64,000 bases of DNA from DATAPE01 sp034667525. GTDB lineage: Bacteria; Actinomycetota; CADDZG01; WHSQ01. Under the pieces are notes generated by a model. That model was not told where the DNA came from and searched no databases. It was given only the letters and a program-made list of their open reading frames with translations. The stretch is taken from the NCBI GenBank assembly GCA_034667525.1, contig JAXDJO010000016.1, positions 1-64,000 on the forward strand. The letters are read 5' to 3'. Below, one piece after another: positions 7,976 to 15,791 of the stretch (its first letter is position 1; each line of letters opens with the position of its first letter). The translations under genes were made by a program, and so were the position numbers.

Positions 7976-9400
7976 CTAGATGTCGTAGTAGAGGTAGAAC
8001 TCCCAGGGGTGGGGCCGTAGACGCAGCTCGTCGACCTCGTGCACCCGTTTGTAGTCGATCCAGTGCTCGATGACATCCTGCGTGAAGACGTCACCGTCGA
8101 GCAAAAAGTCATGATCGGTTTCGAGTGCATCGAGGGCCTCATTGAGTGAGCCTGGTACCTGCGGTACCGCTGCGAGCTCCTCCGGAGGCAGGTCGTACAG
8201 ATCCCGGTCGACGGGCTCGGGAGGCTCCATCTTGTTCTTGATCCCGTCGAGACCTGCCATGAGCAGCGCCGAGAAGGCAAGATACGGATTGCAAGAAGGA
8301 TCGGGACAACGGAACTCGATGCGCTTGGCCTTGGGGGATTTCGAATACAACGGGATCCGCACCGCTGCCGAACGGTTCCGCTGCGAGTAGACGAGATTGA
8401 CCGGCGCTTCATAGCCCGGAACCAATCGCTTATACGAGTTTGTAGTGGGCGCACAGAGCGCCAGTAGCGCCGGTGCATGCTCCAACAGGCCGCCGATGTA
8501 CCAGCGGGCCGTGTCCGATAGCTGCGCGTAGCCGAGCTCGTCGAACATCAAGGGCTCGTCTTCCTTCCACAGAGACTGATGCACGTGCATCCCGGAACCG
8601 TTGTCCTGGAATATCGGCTTGGGCATGAACGTGACGGTCTTGTTGTGCGTCAGAGCCACGCTCTTCACCACGTACTTGTAGAGCATCAAGCGATCCGCCA
8701 TCTGGAGCAGGGGGGCGAAACCGAGGTCAATCTCGGCCTGGCCCGCCGTCCCCACCTCGTGGTGGTGAACCTCAACGGGGATCCCGAGGTCCTTCAGCAC
8801 GATAACCATCTCGCTGCGCATGTCCTGGTAGTGGTCCATCGGCGGAACCGGGAAGTAACCCTCTTTGTAGCGGGGTTTGTAGCCAAGGTTGCGGCCCTCC
8901 TCCTCGGCCCCCGAATTCCAGACACCCTCTACAGCACCGATGTAGTGATAGGCAGAGTGCTGATTCTGATCGAACCTGATCGAATCAAAGATGTAGAACT
9001 CTGCTTCCGGACCGAAGTACGCGGTGTCGGCAACGCCGGTGCCCTTCAGGTAGTTCTCTGCCTTGCGCGCGATATAGCGCGGGTCGCGCGTGTAGAACTC
9101 GCCACTGACGGGATCTTTCACGAAAGCGTGGATCGTCAGCGTCGGGTGTGTGCGGAAGGGATCCATCACTGCGGTATCCGTATCGGGAACGAGGATCATG
9201 TCTGATTCCTGGATCTCCTGGAACCCGCGGATCGACGAGCCATCGAAGCCGAAGCCCTCCTCGAATTGCTCTTCGGTGACTTGATCGAAGGGCAGCGAGA
9301 AGTGCTGCATCAGGCCGGGAAGGTCAGAGAAACGAATGTCGAAGAACTGTGCGCCGCTATCTTTGCCAAGCTTCAGGACTTCGGATGCGCTTGCCGCCAT
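7976..9400 (-). CDS. glnA: Glutamine synthetase type I (main enzyme)
   Basis: A 474-residue type I-beta GS that makes glutamine from glutamate, ammonium and ATP as a dodecamer. Visible family blocks are GFGFDGSSIRGFQEIQESDM, the metal/glutamate motifs YFGPEAEFYIF and HHHEVGTAGQAEIDLGF, the ATP motif TVTFMPKPIFQDNGSGMHVH, and FRCPDPSCNPYLAFSA. The adenylylation Tyr is Tyr402 in DRDLYDLPPEE, consistent with control by the convergent glnE. A GGGAGG ribosome site precedes ATG 9400. Upstream is a -10 (9447-9454) and a four-half-site GlnR-like array, so it should be nitrogen controlled at both transcript and enzyme level. Confidence 0.96.
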   Translation of the reverse strand: MAASASEVLKLGKDSGAQFFDIRFSDLPGLMQHFSLPFDQVTEEQFEEGFGFDGSSIRGFQEIQESDMILVPDTDTAVMDPFRTHPTLTIHAFVKDPVSGEFYTRDPRYIARKAENYLKGTGVADTAYFGPEAEFYIFDSIRFDQNQHSAYHYIGAVEGVWNSGAEEEGRNLGYKPRYKEGYFPVPPMDHYQDMRSEMVIVLKDLGIPVEVHHHEVGTAGQAEIDLGFAPLLQMADRLMLYKYVVKSVALTHNKTVTFMPKPIFQDNGSGMHVHQSLWKEDEPLMFDELGYAQLSDTARWYIGGLLEHAPALLALCAPTTNSYKRLVPGYEAPVNLVYSQRNRSAAVRIPLYSKSPKAKRIEFRCPDPSCNPYLAFSALLMAGLDGIKNKMEPPEPVDRDLYDLPPEELAAVPQVPGSLNEALDALETDHDFLLDGDVFTQDVIEHWIDYKRVHEVDELRLRPHPWEFYLYYDI

Positions 9401-9446
9401 AGAGCCTCCCTGCCGTCAGATCGTGCCCGCCTTCGCAGTCTGTGAC

Positions 9447-9454
9447 AGATTATC
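9447..9454 (-). promoter_or_regulatory. -10 region of glnA
   Basis: The minus strand reads GATAATCT, offering GATAAT or TAATCT as the -10. It lies about 46 bases before the glnA ATG, so unlike many genes here glnA has a leader with a ribosome site. The -35 position would fall inside the GlnR array at 9463-9500. Confidence 0.55.
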
Positions 9455-9462
9455 GAGGGCCT

Positions 9463-9500
9463 GTGTCGCGCCTATTTCGGACGTGTTACGAGCCCGTTAA
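9463..9500 (-). promoter_or_regulatory. Four-half-site GlnR-like binding array upstream of glnA
   Basis: On the minus strand TTAAC, GTAAC, GAAAT and GACAC follow each other with exactly 6 bases between each (11-base period). The inner pair GTAAC-N6-GAAAT matches the GlnR a-site/b-site consensus with one mismatch; the outer boxes are weaker. Period and position upstream of the -10 fit GlnR boxes described for actinobacterial glnA promoters. Inference from pattern. Confidence 0.65.
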
Positions 9501-9563
9501 CCGAGATCGGCGGTCGTATTGCTTCCATAACTGCCACTGCTTCGATCCTCTGACGGGGGCCGA

Positions 9564-10094
9564 TCACCCGGGTGGGGAGCCCGAGTCCGCAAGCCAGCGG
9601 GTCAGTCGCTCGGCTTCCTCGTCGTACACCTTGGTGACGTCTTCGACGATGACGCGCTCAACCGCAGCACCAACGAATGGAACGTGCACTTTGACATTGC
9701 CGGAGACGATCCGATCCGTCGCGCCGCCGCTGCGGAGCAGGGTCATCTCGCCGTTCGCCGAAAGAATGCCGGCTGCGACTTCAGGGATGACCTTCCATTC
9801 CCACGACATCTTCTCCGGGAACCAAGTCGACTCTTCCACCCAAACCGGATCGGAGGAACCGAGGATGGCTTTGGCCGCTCCGGCGAGATTCACATCCAGC
9901 ACGCACCGCACCCTCCGGATCACGAGGCCCTCGCTCTCCCGCTGCGAGAGCAACTCGCGGCTCTTCAATGGACCTATCGGATCAAGTGATCCTTGGTAGC
10001 TGGGGTCCAAGATCGTGTCCGCCACGACCTGCGGGCTGGCATCGAAATGGTGCCGTAGCTCGAAGTCCACGGGCGCGGAGAATACTCGGGTCAT
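9564..10094 (-). CDS. DUF2505 (SRPBCC-fold) protein
   Basis: About 176 residues with the layout of the actinobacterial DUF2505 family: an opening VDFELRHHFDASPQVVADTILDPSYQ, a central strand-rich part, and a C-terminal helix VEDVTKVYDEEAERLTRWL. The family has a START/polyketide-cyclase-like fold expected to bind a hydrophobic ligand; no ligand is known to me. ATG 10094 has an AGGA ribosome site 9 bases upstream, but its start overlaps that of the divergent diacylglycerol kinase gene (CATG serves both strands). GTG 10070 is an alternative start that matches family starts better. Confidence 0.8.
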   Translation of the reverse strand: MTRVFSAPVDFELRHHFDASPQVVADTILDPSYQGSLDPIGPLKSRELLSQRESEGLVIRRVRCVLDVNLAGAAKAILGSSDPVWVEESTWFPEKMSWEWKVIPEVAAGILSANGEMTLLRSGGATDRIVSGNVKVHVPFVGAAVERVIVEDVTKVYDEEAERLTRWLADSGSPPG

Positions 10095-10998
10095 GAAGAG
10101 CGTCCTGTTGATCGCCAATCCAAATGCCGGAAACATGGGAGATGGGCTTTTTCGGAAGGTGCAGGACACCCTTGCCGGCGATTTCCGTTTGGAGGTCTCC
10201 GAAACCTCGGAACGCAGCGATGCAACCCATCTTGCGGCCGACGCAGTGGCTTCGGGGGTCGATGCGGTCGTCGCTCTCGGAGGTGACGGCACGGTCAACG
10301 AGGTGGCGCAGTCCTTGGTGCATACCGACGTGGCACTGGGGATCATTCCCGCTGGAACCACCAACGTCATGGCGCGCTCCGTTGGGATCCCCGCCGATGT
10401 TGTTGGCGCGTCGGCCTTCCTTGCCTCTCGGCTCGAATCGGGGGCCCGGAAACGGATCAACGTGGGCCGCATCGGCGAGCGCTACTTCCTGTTCGGTGCG
10501 GGGATGGGATTGGACGCCGAGGTGATCCGTTCGGTAGAGACGCGGCCCGAGCGCAAACGCAGGTTGGGGCACTTCTTCTTCCTGCAAGAGGCGGTTTCGA
10601 CCGCGGCGCGGTATCGCGCGGCCGAGCCGCGGATCGCGGTGACGGTGGACGGCATCGATCAGGGGAGGTTCTTGCTGGCGCTGATCGCGAACGCCGGGCC
10701 CTTCACGTACTTCGGGCGGCGTCCTGTCCACGTCTTCCCCGATGTCCGGCTCCACAAGGGCCTCGATGTGTTCGCGTTGAGCCGCATCGGCAGGGGCACA
10801 GTTCCCCGCCTGGCGTGGGCATTCTTTGTGAGCCGGTCTCATCTCCATTGGTCGCACAGCAATTACCACCACGACGTCACCTCGGTTGAATTGCGCGCAC
10901 CCGCGCCTGTCCCCGTGGAGGTCGACGGCGACTACATAGGCGAGTGGGATCGGGCGAACGTCGCCCTGATCCCTAGCGCCTTGGACCTACTGCTGTGA
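10093..10998 (+). CDS. Diacylglycerol/lipid kinase family protein
   Basis: The 301-residue protein starts with KSVLLIANPNAGNMGDG and carries the nucleotide-binding GGDGTVNEV motif (about residues 66-74) followed by the second family signature IPAGTTNVMARSVGI. The C-terminal beta-sandwich ends VPVEVDGDYIGEW. Family members phosphorylate diacylglycerol, sphingosine-like or other lipids on the inner face of the membrane; the exact lipid is not evident. ATG 10093 is chosen from family starts. It is divergent from, and overlaps by two bases the start of, the DUF2505 gene. Confidence 0.9.
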   Translation: MKSVLLIANPNAGNMGDGLFRKVQDTLAGDFRLEVSETSERSDATHLAADAVASGVDAVVALGGDGTVNEVAQSLVHTDVALGIIPAGTTNVMARSVGIPADVVGASAFLASRLESGARKRINVGRIGERYFLFGAGMGLDAEVIRSVETRPERKRRLGHFFFLQEAVSTAARYRAAEPRIAVTVDGIDQGRFLLALIANAGPFTYFGRRPVHVFPDVRLHKGLDVFALSRIGRGTVPRLAWAFFVSRSHLHWSHSNYHHDVTSVELRAPAPVPVEVDGDYIGEWDRANVALIPSALDLLL

Positions 10999-10999
10999 T

Positions 11000-11569
11000 C
11001 TAAGCCTTCTGGTGTGGATAGATGTCCGATTGGGACTCGTGGTACTGAGGAAGATCGGTTGCGTTCTCTACATTGAACCCGTACTCGTACACCAATGAGC
11101 CCCCGTACAACGATCCGGTTGACACGAGAGCAAGTGCCAGCAGCGACAGGATCAATATCGAGAGGTCTGTATATGCATGGCTCCAGTAAGACAACCGCAC
11201 GATGATGTCGATGATCACGATCGCGGTGGTCGTGAGCATCACTGCCATGTGTGAGTTGGCAGTGCGCCACACCTGGCTGTGTTTGGGGGTCGACTTCAAC
11301 CAGTCCCAGAATCCCGTTGACGCAGTTAGCAGGGAAACCCCGCCGCCAGCGATCAGAACGTAGGTCGCCGCCCGGAAGAAGTCGGTAGCCGTCCTGCTGT
11401 GGTTGCCCTTGATAAATGAGATCAGGTCGAACACGCCGGCCAAGATGTATGCGGTGACAGGGAAATCGGTAAGTGGCGGGTGCGCGGGTTTGCCCGCGAA
11501 GCCTCTCAATCCTTTGAACTTGCGTCCCTTGAATGAGAGCGAGGGCCCCCACGAAAACCATTTCGTCAT
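11000..11569 (-). CDS. DUF2231 membrane protein
   Basis: A 189-residue integral membrane protein with four predicted membrane helices (around 40-58, 72-90, 112-130 and 142-162). The motif PAHPPLTDFPVTAYILAGVFDL is typical of DUF2231, a family of small predicted membrane proteins; some relatives carry haem but I see no clear ligand pair here. A GGGAGAAG ribosome site lies 2 bases before the ATG. It ends 2 bases from the convergent lipid kinase gene. Function unknown. Confidence 0.8.
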   Translation of the reverse strand: MTKWFSWGPSLSFKGRKFKGLRGFAGKPAHPPLTDFPVTAYILAGVFDLISFIKGNHSRTATDFFRAATYVLIAGGGVSLLTASTGFWDWLKSTPKHSQVWRTANSHMAVMLTTTAIVIIDIIVRLSYWSHAYTDLSILILSLLALALVSTGSLYGGSLVYEYGFNVENATDLPQYHESQSDIYPHQKA

Positions 11570-11620
11570 CTCTTCTCCCTTCTCCGCTCTCTCTTACGGC
11601 GCGGGTCGCTGGTTAGATTC

Positions 11621-12295
11621 CTACTCGGCGGTCGGTTGGAGAGTCACGCAACATCGGGATGGACCATGGTCAAGGCGAGCCTCCACGCCGGTGCCTCCGA
11701 GGCCATCGAGCACCCCGCGTACGAAAGCGAGGTTCATCTGACACACGAGGGCCGGCGAGCCCCGGGCCACATCCCGAAAGGGACAGTTCCTCAGATAGAT
11801 CTCGGCACCCGGGCCCGTCGCGGGCTCGAAGCCGTGCTGTGACAGGGCCTTGACGGCCGCGGCCACGACAGATCCCGTCTGAGGGACGGGAGCGAGGCGC
11901 CCGAGGGCCACCCCCCTGCGCTCTGCGATCGCACAGGCCACCGCCTCGGCCCCCCCCGATGTGACCGCTTCTGCCAGCGCGTCGGCCAGGAGGTCATAGC
12001 GTCTCTCGGGCACGCTAACTTCGACCGTGAGATCCGACGGCTCGTACAGCTTCGAGCTTCTGCCGGCCCTGCTTGGTGGCCGGCCCTCGGGGTGGCCGTA
12101 GCTCGCGGCTAGCAGTCCGGTTTCCACCAACTTGTCTAGGTGGAATGCCGCCAGCTTGTGCGAGATGCCCACCGCCCCGGCAGCTTCCTCCCTCGAGACG
12201 GGGTGCGTCTGCTCCCTGATGAAGAGGTACAAACGGCGGCGGGGCCCGTCGCGGAGCGCTCCGATGGCGGGTAAGCCGAGATCGAGGCCTCTCAT
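11621..12295 (-). CDS. SufR-like Fe-S winged-helix transcriptional regulator
   Basis: The 224-residue protein has an ArsR-type winged helix (about 10-65: REEAAGAVGISHKLAAFHLDKLVETGLL) and a C-terminal sensor domain with clustered cysteines: Cys171 (NCPFRDVA), Cys185 (ALVCQMNLAFVRGVLDGLGG), Cys215 and Cys216 (RCCVTL). This layout is that of the COG2345 group that includes SufR, whose Fe-S cluster controls DNA binding to Fe-S biogenesis genes. The start at 12295 is chosen because a TAGGGT -10 lies 8 bases upstream; longer starts read through the promoter region. It is divergent from mrp, a predicted Fe-S carrier, its likely target. Confidence 0.8.
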   Translation of the reverse strand: MRGLDLGLPAIGALRDGPRRRLYLFIREQTHPVSREEAAGAVGISHKLAAFHLDKLVETGLLAASYGHPEGRPPSRAGRSSKLYEPSDLTVEVSVPERRYDLLADALAEAVTSGGAEAVACAIAERRGVALGRLAPVPQTGSVVAAAVKALSQHGFEPATGPGAEIYLRNCPFRDVARGSPALVCQMNLAFVRGVLDGLGGTGVEARLDHGPSRCCVTLQPTAE

Positions 12296-12303
12296 CGGCT
12301 CAC

Positions 12304-12309
12304 ACCCTA
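12304..12309 (-). promoter_or_regulatory. -10 box of the SufR-like gene, leaderless
   Basis: TAGGGT on the minus strand ends 8 bases before ATG 12295; no ribosome site is present in between. Confidence 0.55.
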
Positions 12310-12447
12310 AATCACAAACAACCATTAGTGCAATGATTTTCCGGGCTCTCCGCGAGAACCGCTGGCAGGGCATCGCAGCCATTACCGGGGGCAGAGATCT
12401 GCCGCTTTTAAAGCACCGGGCTCGCATGGGAGGCCTGTCGCGTCCAT

Positions 12448-12453
12448 TAACCT
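12448..12453 (+). promoter_or_regulatory. -10 box of mrp, leaderless
   Basis: TAACCT ends 6 bases before ATG 12460. It directly abuts the in-frame GTG 12454, which argues against that codon being the start. Confidence 0.55.
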
Positions 12454-12459
12454 GTGCGC

Positions 12460-13629
12460 ATGCCCATGCCCACACAGGAACAGATCTCCCAGGTGCTGGG
12501 CGAGATCCAGGATCCCGAGCTCCACCGTGGCCTCAACGAACTGAATATGGTGCGCAGGATCGCCATCGAGGGGACCGAGGTCTCGGTCCTGGTGGCCCTC
12601 ACCATTGCCGGCTGCCCCTTGAAGTCCTACTTCACCGACGTGATCCCTGCCAAGCTGAAGGACCAATTCCCAGACATCAGCCACGTCGAGGTGGAGCTCA
12701 CTTCGATGACCGACGAGGAGCGTCAGTCTCTGGTTGGTGGGCTCCGCAAGGACACGCCCGCCCCCTTCGCTCGCTCCGATTCCCCCACCCAGGTGATCGC
12801 GGTGGGCTCGGGCAAGGGAGGCGTCGGCAAATCGACTACCACGGTGAACCTCGCTGTGTCGCTTGCCAAACTTGGCTATCGGGTGGGACTGCTGGATGCC
12901 GATGTCTGGGGCTTTTCGATCCCGCGCATGCTCGGCATAGACGAACGGCCCACGGTGGTGGGCGACATGATCATGCCGCCGGAGATGTTCGGGGTGAAGG
13001 TCGTCTCGATTGGGCTGTTTACCAGCGAGGACAATCCCGTTGTGTGGCGGGGGCCGATGTTGCACAAGGCACTGCAGCAGTTCCTGACCGACGTCCATTG
13101 GGACGAACCCGATTACCTGCTCATCGATCTGCCGCCGGGCACCGGCGATGTCTCGATCTCGATCGCGCAGTTCCTTCCCGGGGCGAGCATGGTCATCGTG
13201 ACGACTCCCCAGGCCGTCGCTGAGAAGGTGGCTCAACGGGCGGGCTTCATGGCGGAGAAGACAGGGCTGAATGTTGTCGGGGTGGTCGAGAACATGTCGT
13301 ACTTCCGTGGTGACGACGGCAAGGCCTATCCGATCTTCGGTTCGGGCGGTGGAGCGACACTTGCCAAGAAGCTGGGAGTTCCCTTGCTGGGCGAGATCCC
13401 GATCGATCCCAAGCTGAGGGAGTTTGCAGACGTGGGCGCGCCCATCGTGCTGCAGGCCCCCGACAGCGAGGTGGCTCAGGTGATCGAGACCACTACCAAG
13501 GAGCTCGTGAACATCCTGCCGCCGAAGCCGAAGCCGACGAAGCGGATCTCGCTGCCGCTGATCCCCATCGCTCCAGCGGGAGATGCGCACGCAGCGCACG
13601 CGCACAGCGCACACGCGCACCAGCACTAG
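12460..13629 (+). CDS. mrp: Mrp/NBP35-type ATPase, Fe-S cluster carrier
   Basis: About 389 residues: an N-terminal MIP18/DUF59 domain (1-90; LGEIQDPELHRGLNELNM and a GCPLKSYF Cys) fused to a deviant Walker-A ATPase (GSGKGGVGKSTTTVNLA near 112-128, LLDADVWGFSIPRML, DLPPGTGD). The family loads Fe-S clusters onto apo-enzymes. The usual C-terminal CPxC is absent: ENMSYFRGDDGKAYPIFGSGG has no Cys, as in other Actinomycetota. Instead the protein ends in a His/Ala-rich tail (AHAAHAHSAHAHQH) that could bind metal. ATG 12460 is chosen because the -10 TAACCT lies 6 bases upstream. Confidence 0.9.
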   Translation: MPMPTQEQISQVLGEIQDPELHRGLNELNMVRRIAIEGTEVSVLVALTIAGCPLKSYFTDVIPAKLKDQFPDISHVEVELTSMTDEERQSLVGGLRKDTPAPFARSDSPTQVIAVGSGKGGVGKSTTTVNLAVSLAKLGYRVGLLDADVWGFSIPRMLGIDERPTVVGDMIMPPEMFGVKVVSIGLFTSEDNPVVWRGPMLHKALQQFLTDVHWDEPDYLLIDLPPGTGDVSISIAQFLPGASMVIVTTPQAVAEKVAQRAGFMAEKTGLNVVGVVENMSYFRGDDGKAYPIFGSGGGATLAKKLGVPLLGEIPIDPKLREFADVGAPIVLQAPDSEVAQVIETTTKELVNILPPKPKPTKRISLPLIPIAPAGDAHAAHAHSAHAHQH

Positions 13630-13644
13630 TTCCTTTACGCCAAG

Positions 13645-14349
13645 ATGACGCTGCGTGACGCGTGGCGGGCCGAGAGCGGCAACTGGATCCGCTTCGCCAG
13701 AACGCCACAGCATGACCGCTACTACTACCTCCTTAATCTGCCTCGCTTCCTCGAGCTGGTGCCTCCTCCCGGACGCCTAACGCTTGATATCGGTTGCGGT
13801 GAGGGACGCCTCGGCCGGGAGCTCGAGCACATCGGACATCATGTTGTGGGCGTCGATTACTCAGAACCTGCGATACGAGCTCTGCGGGAAACGAATGGTG
13901 TGGGGGTGGTCGCAGATGCGGTCCGGCTCCCATTGCGGTCGGCAACAGTCGATCTGGTCCTTGCCTTCATGTCCCTGCAGGATATGGACGATCCCGCGTC
14001 GGTGATCAACGAGGTCGCCCGGGTCTTGATCTCCGGGGGAAGATTCTGCCTCGCCCTGCTGCACCCATTTGCATCTGCCGGTGCCTTCAGCGATGCGAAA
14101 GAAAGCTTCGTTATCCGCGAGCCCTACTGGAACGTCCGGCGGCACGAATATCACACCGATCGTGACGGAATCGAGCTGACCTTCTGGCAGAAGCATCGCC
14201 CGCTGAGTCTCTACACGGGCGCGCTGGAAAACGCAGCCTTCACCATAGAGGCGCTGCGCGAGCCGCGACCCGACGAAGAGGCGGCACCCAGCCTGGGAAG
14301 CACGCACCTGATGCCGGTGTTCCTGCACGCCCGCGCCATCAAGCCCTAA
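13645..14349 (+). CDS. Class I SAM-dependent methyltransferase
   Basis: The 234-residue protein has the Rossmann SAM-binding motif LTLDIGCGEGRLGRELE near residues 48-64, the acidic residue after strand 2 (GVDYSEPAI), and a motif VLAFMSLQDMDDPASVINEVARVL. It looks like a small UbiE/BioC-like methyltransferase; the substrate cannot be told. It begins 16 bases after mrp on the same strand without a clear ribosome site. Confidence 0.85.
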   Translation: MTLRDAWRAESGNWIRFARTPQHDRYYYLLNLPRFLELVPPPGRLTLDIGCGEGRLGRELEHIGHHVVGVDYSEPAIRALRETNGVGVVADAVRLPLRSATVDLVLAFMSLQDMDDPASVINEVARVLISGGRFCLALLHPFASAGAFSDAKESFVIREPYWNVRRHEYHTDRDGIELTFWQKHRPLSLYTGALENAAFTIEALREPRPDEEAAPSLGSTHLMPVFLHARAIKP

Positions 14350-14352
14350 TCT
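14347..14352 (+). promoter_or_regulatory. -10 box of the cobalamin adenosyltransferase gene
   Basis: TAATCT overlaps the stop codon of the upstream methyltransferase and ends 6 bases before ATG 14359, again a leaderless arrangement. Confidence 0.5.
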
Positions 14353-14358
14353 CTCCGG

Positions 14359-14916
14359 ATGAAGATCTATACGAAGAAAGGCGATGACGGCACCACGGGC
14401 CTCCTCTACGGAGGTCGTGTTGCGAAAGACGACGTTCGCACGAGCGTCTACGGCACCCTCGACGAGACGGTGTCGGCGCTCGGATTGGCGCGAGCCGGAG
14501 GTCTGGTCCCGCGTGTGGAGGAGATCGTGGTGAGGATCCAGAGGGAGATGTTTGTGGTGGGTGCGCAGCTCGCCACCTCGCAGGACAATCAATCGAAGCT
14601 TCAAGAGGGGATCTCGAAGGTCACCCCTGAAATGGCTCTGCGGGCTGAAAGCGAGATCGACGAGTTGATCGCTGAGCACCCGTTGCCCAACGAGTTCATC
14701 CTTCCCGGTGAGACGATGGGCTCGGCCGGTCTCGACGTAGCCCGTTCGACTGTTCGGCGCGCCGAGAGGCAGGCGGCGGCGATGGACCGCCAGTCGCTGG
14801 TTCCGGACCCCGAGATCTTGCGCTACCTCAACCGGGTTTCCGATCTCCTCTTCGTACTGGCCCGTTATCACGAGGCTGAAGAGGGGCGGCGAGCAGCGCC
14901 TTCCCGGCTCCGATGA
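14359..14916 (+). CDS. PduO-type corrinoid adenosyltransferase
   Basis: This 185-residue enzyme transfers the adenosyl group of ATP to cob(I)alamin to form adenosylcobalamin. The ATP-binding N-terminus MKIYTKKGDDGTTGLLYGGR, the middle helix DETVSALGLAR, and the C-terminal VARSTVRRAERQ and LRYLNRVSDLLFVLARY are family hallmarks. Its stop overlaps the start of the Nudix gene (ATGA), forming a small operon. Confidence 0.93.
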   Translation: MKIYTKKGDDGTTGLLYGGRVAKDDVRTSVYGTLDETVSALGLARAGGLVPRVEEIVVRIQREMFVVGAQLATSQDNQSKLQEGISKVTPEMALRAESEIDELIAEHPLPNEFILPGETMGSAGLDVARSTVRRAERQAAAMDRQSLVPDPEILRYLNRVSDLLFVLARYHEAEEGRRAAPSRLR

Positions 14917-15416
14917 AGCCATTCCGATTCTGTCCCGCTTGTGGTTCCGGTCTCGATGACCCGGATCTGGAGGGCGGCACCACGTGTCCCAGTTGCAAGC
15001 GGACCTGGTACCGGAATGCGGCTCCCACTGCGGGGGCCGCCGTGCTGCTCGACGGGAAGGTGTTGGTGGTACGACGTGCGCGCGATCCGGAGAAGGGGCG
15101 TTTCGACGTACCCGGCGGCTTCTTGAAGTTCCGTGAAGATCCCGTCTCGGCCGTGAAGCGGGAGGTGCAGGAAGAGTTGGACATCCGCGTAGAGCTTTCC
15201 GAAGCGGACTTCATCCAGGCGGTGCCTCACGCCTACGGGGATGAGGACGAGTGGGTTCTCGCGCTGGGTTTCCTGGCGCGGTTCGTTTCGGGAACACCGA
15301 AGCCGAATGATGACGTAGCGGAAGCCAGATGGATAGTTGAAGATGAGGTCGACCAGATCGATTTCGCGTGGTCACACGACCGCGACCTAGTGCGAAAGGC
15401 GTTTGAGCATGGATGA
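14913..15416 (+). CDS. Nudix hydrolase with N-terminal zinc ribbon
   Basis: The first 32 residues form a zinc ribbon (CPACGSGL and CPSCKRTWYRNA). A Nudix domain follows with the box GFLKFREDPVSAVKREVQEE beginning near residue 67, which matches Gx5Ex7REUxEE. Such enzymes hydrolyse nucleoside diphosphates linked to another moiety (for example NADH, ADP-ribose or damaged nucleotides); the substrate is not evident. It overlaps the adenosyltransferase stop by 4 bases and the next gene start by 8. Confidence 0.88.
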   Translation: MKPFRFCPACGSGLDDPDLEGGTTCPSCKRTWYRNAAPTAGAAVLLDGKVLVVRRARDPEKGRFDVPGGFLKFREDPVSAVKREVQEELDIRVELSEADFIQAVPHAYGDEDEWVLALGFLARFVSGTPKPNDDVAEARWIVEDEVDQIDFAWSHDRDLVRKAFEHG

Positions 15417-15786
15417 GCTGACCGACGAAGAGATTGCAAGGCTGTTTGGATGGACCCGAGTCTCGTTCGGGGTCATGGCTTTCGTAGCCCCGCGATGGGC
15501 CGCCAAGCTGTGGACGGGTGAGGACATCACGGGCACCACTGCGATCATGGGACTGCGGAGCTTGGGCGTACGTGATGCCGCCCTGGGTCTCGGGCTATTG
15601 ATCGCATTGCGGCGCGAGAGCCCGGTACGCGGATGGCTGGAGGCAGGTGCGCTGTCGGACGCCGGCGACGCGCTGAACACACTCATGTCGAGTCGCGGAC
15701 TGCCCAAGAGCCGGTCGCTGCTGGGTTTCGTCATGGCCGGTGGCGGGGTCATGCTGGGCAGGCGCTTGGCAGACGCGCTGGACTGA
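15409..15786 (+). CDS. Small hypothetical membrane protein
   Basis: A 125-residue protein from ATG 15409, which overlaps the Nudix stop by 8 bases. It has weak hydrophobic helices around 15-35, 50-68 and 108-122 and contains the signature GLRSLGVRDAALGLGLLIALR, resembling DUF4267-like membrane proteins. Function unknown; it is the last gene of the adenosyltransferase-Nudix operon and converges with the MFS transporter gene. Confidence 0.7.
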   Translation: MDELTDEEIARLFGWTRVSFGVMAFVAPRWAAKLWTGEDITGTTAIMGLRSLGVRDAALGLGLLIALRRESPVRGWLEAGALSDAGDALNTLMSSRGLPKSRSLLGFVMAGGGVMLGRRLADALD

Positions 15787-15791
15787 GGCCG

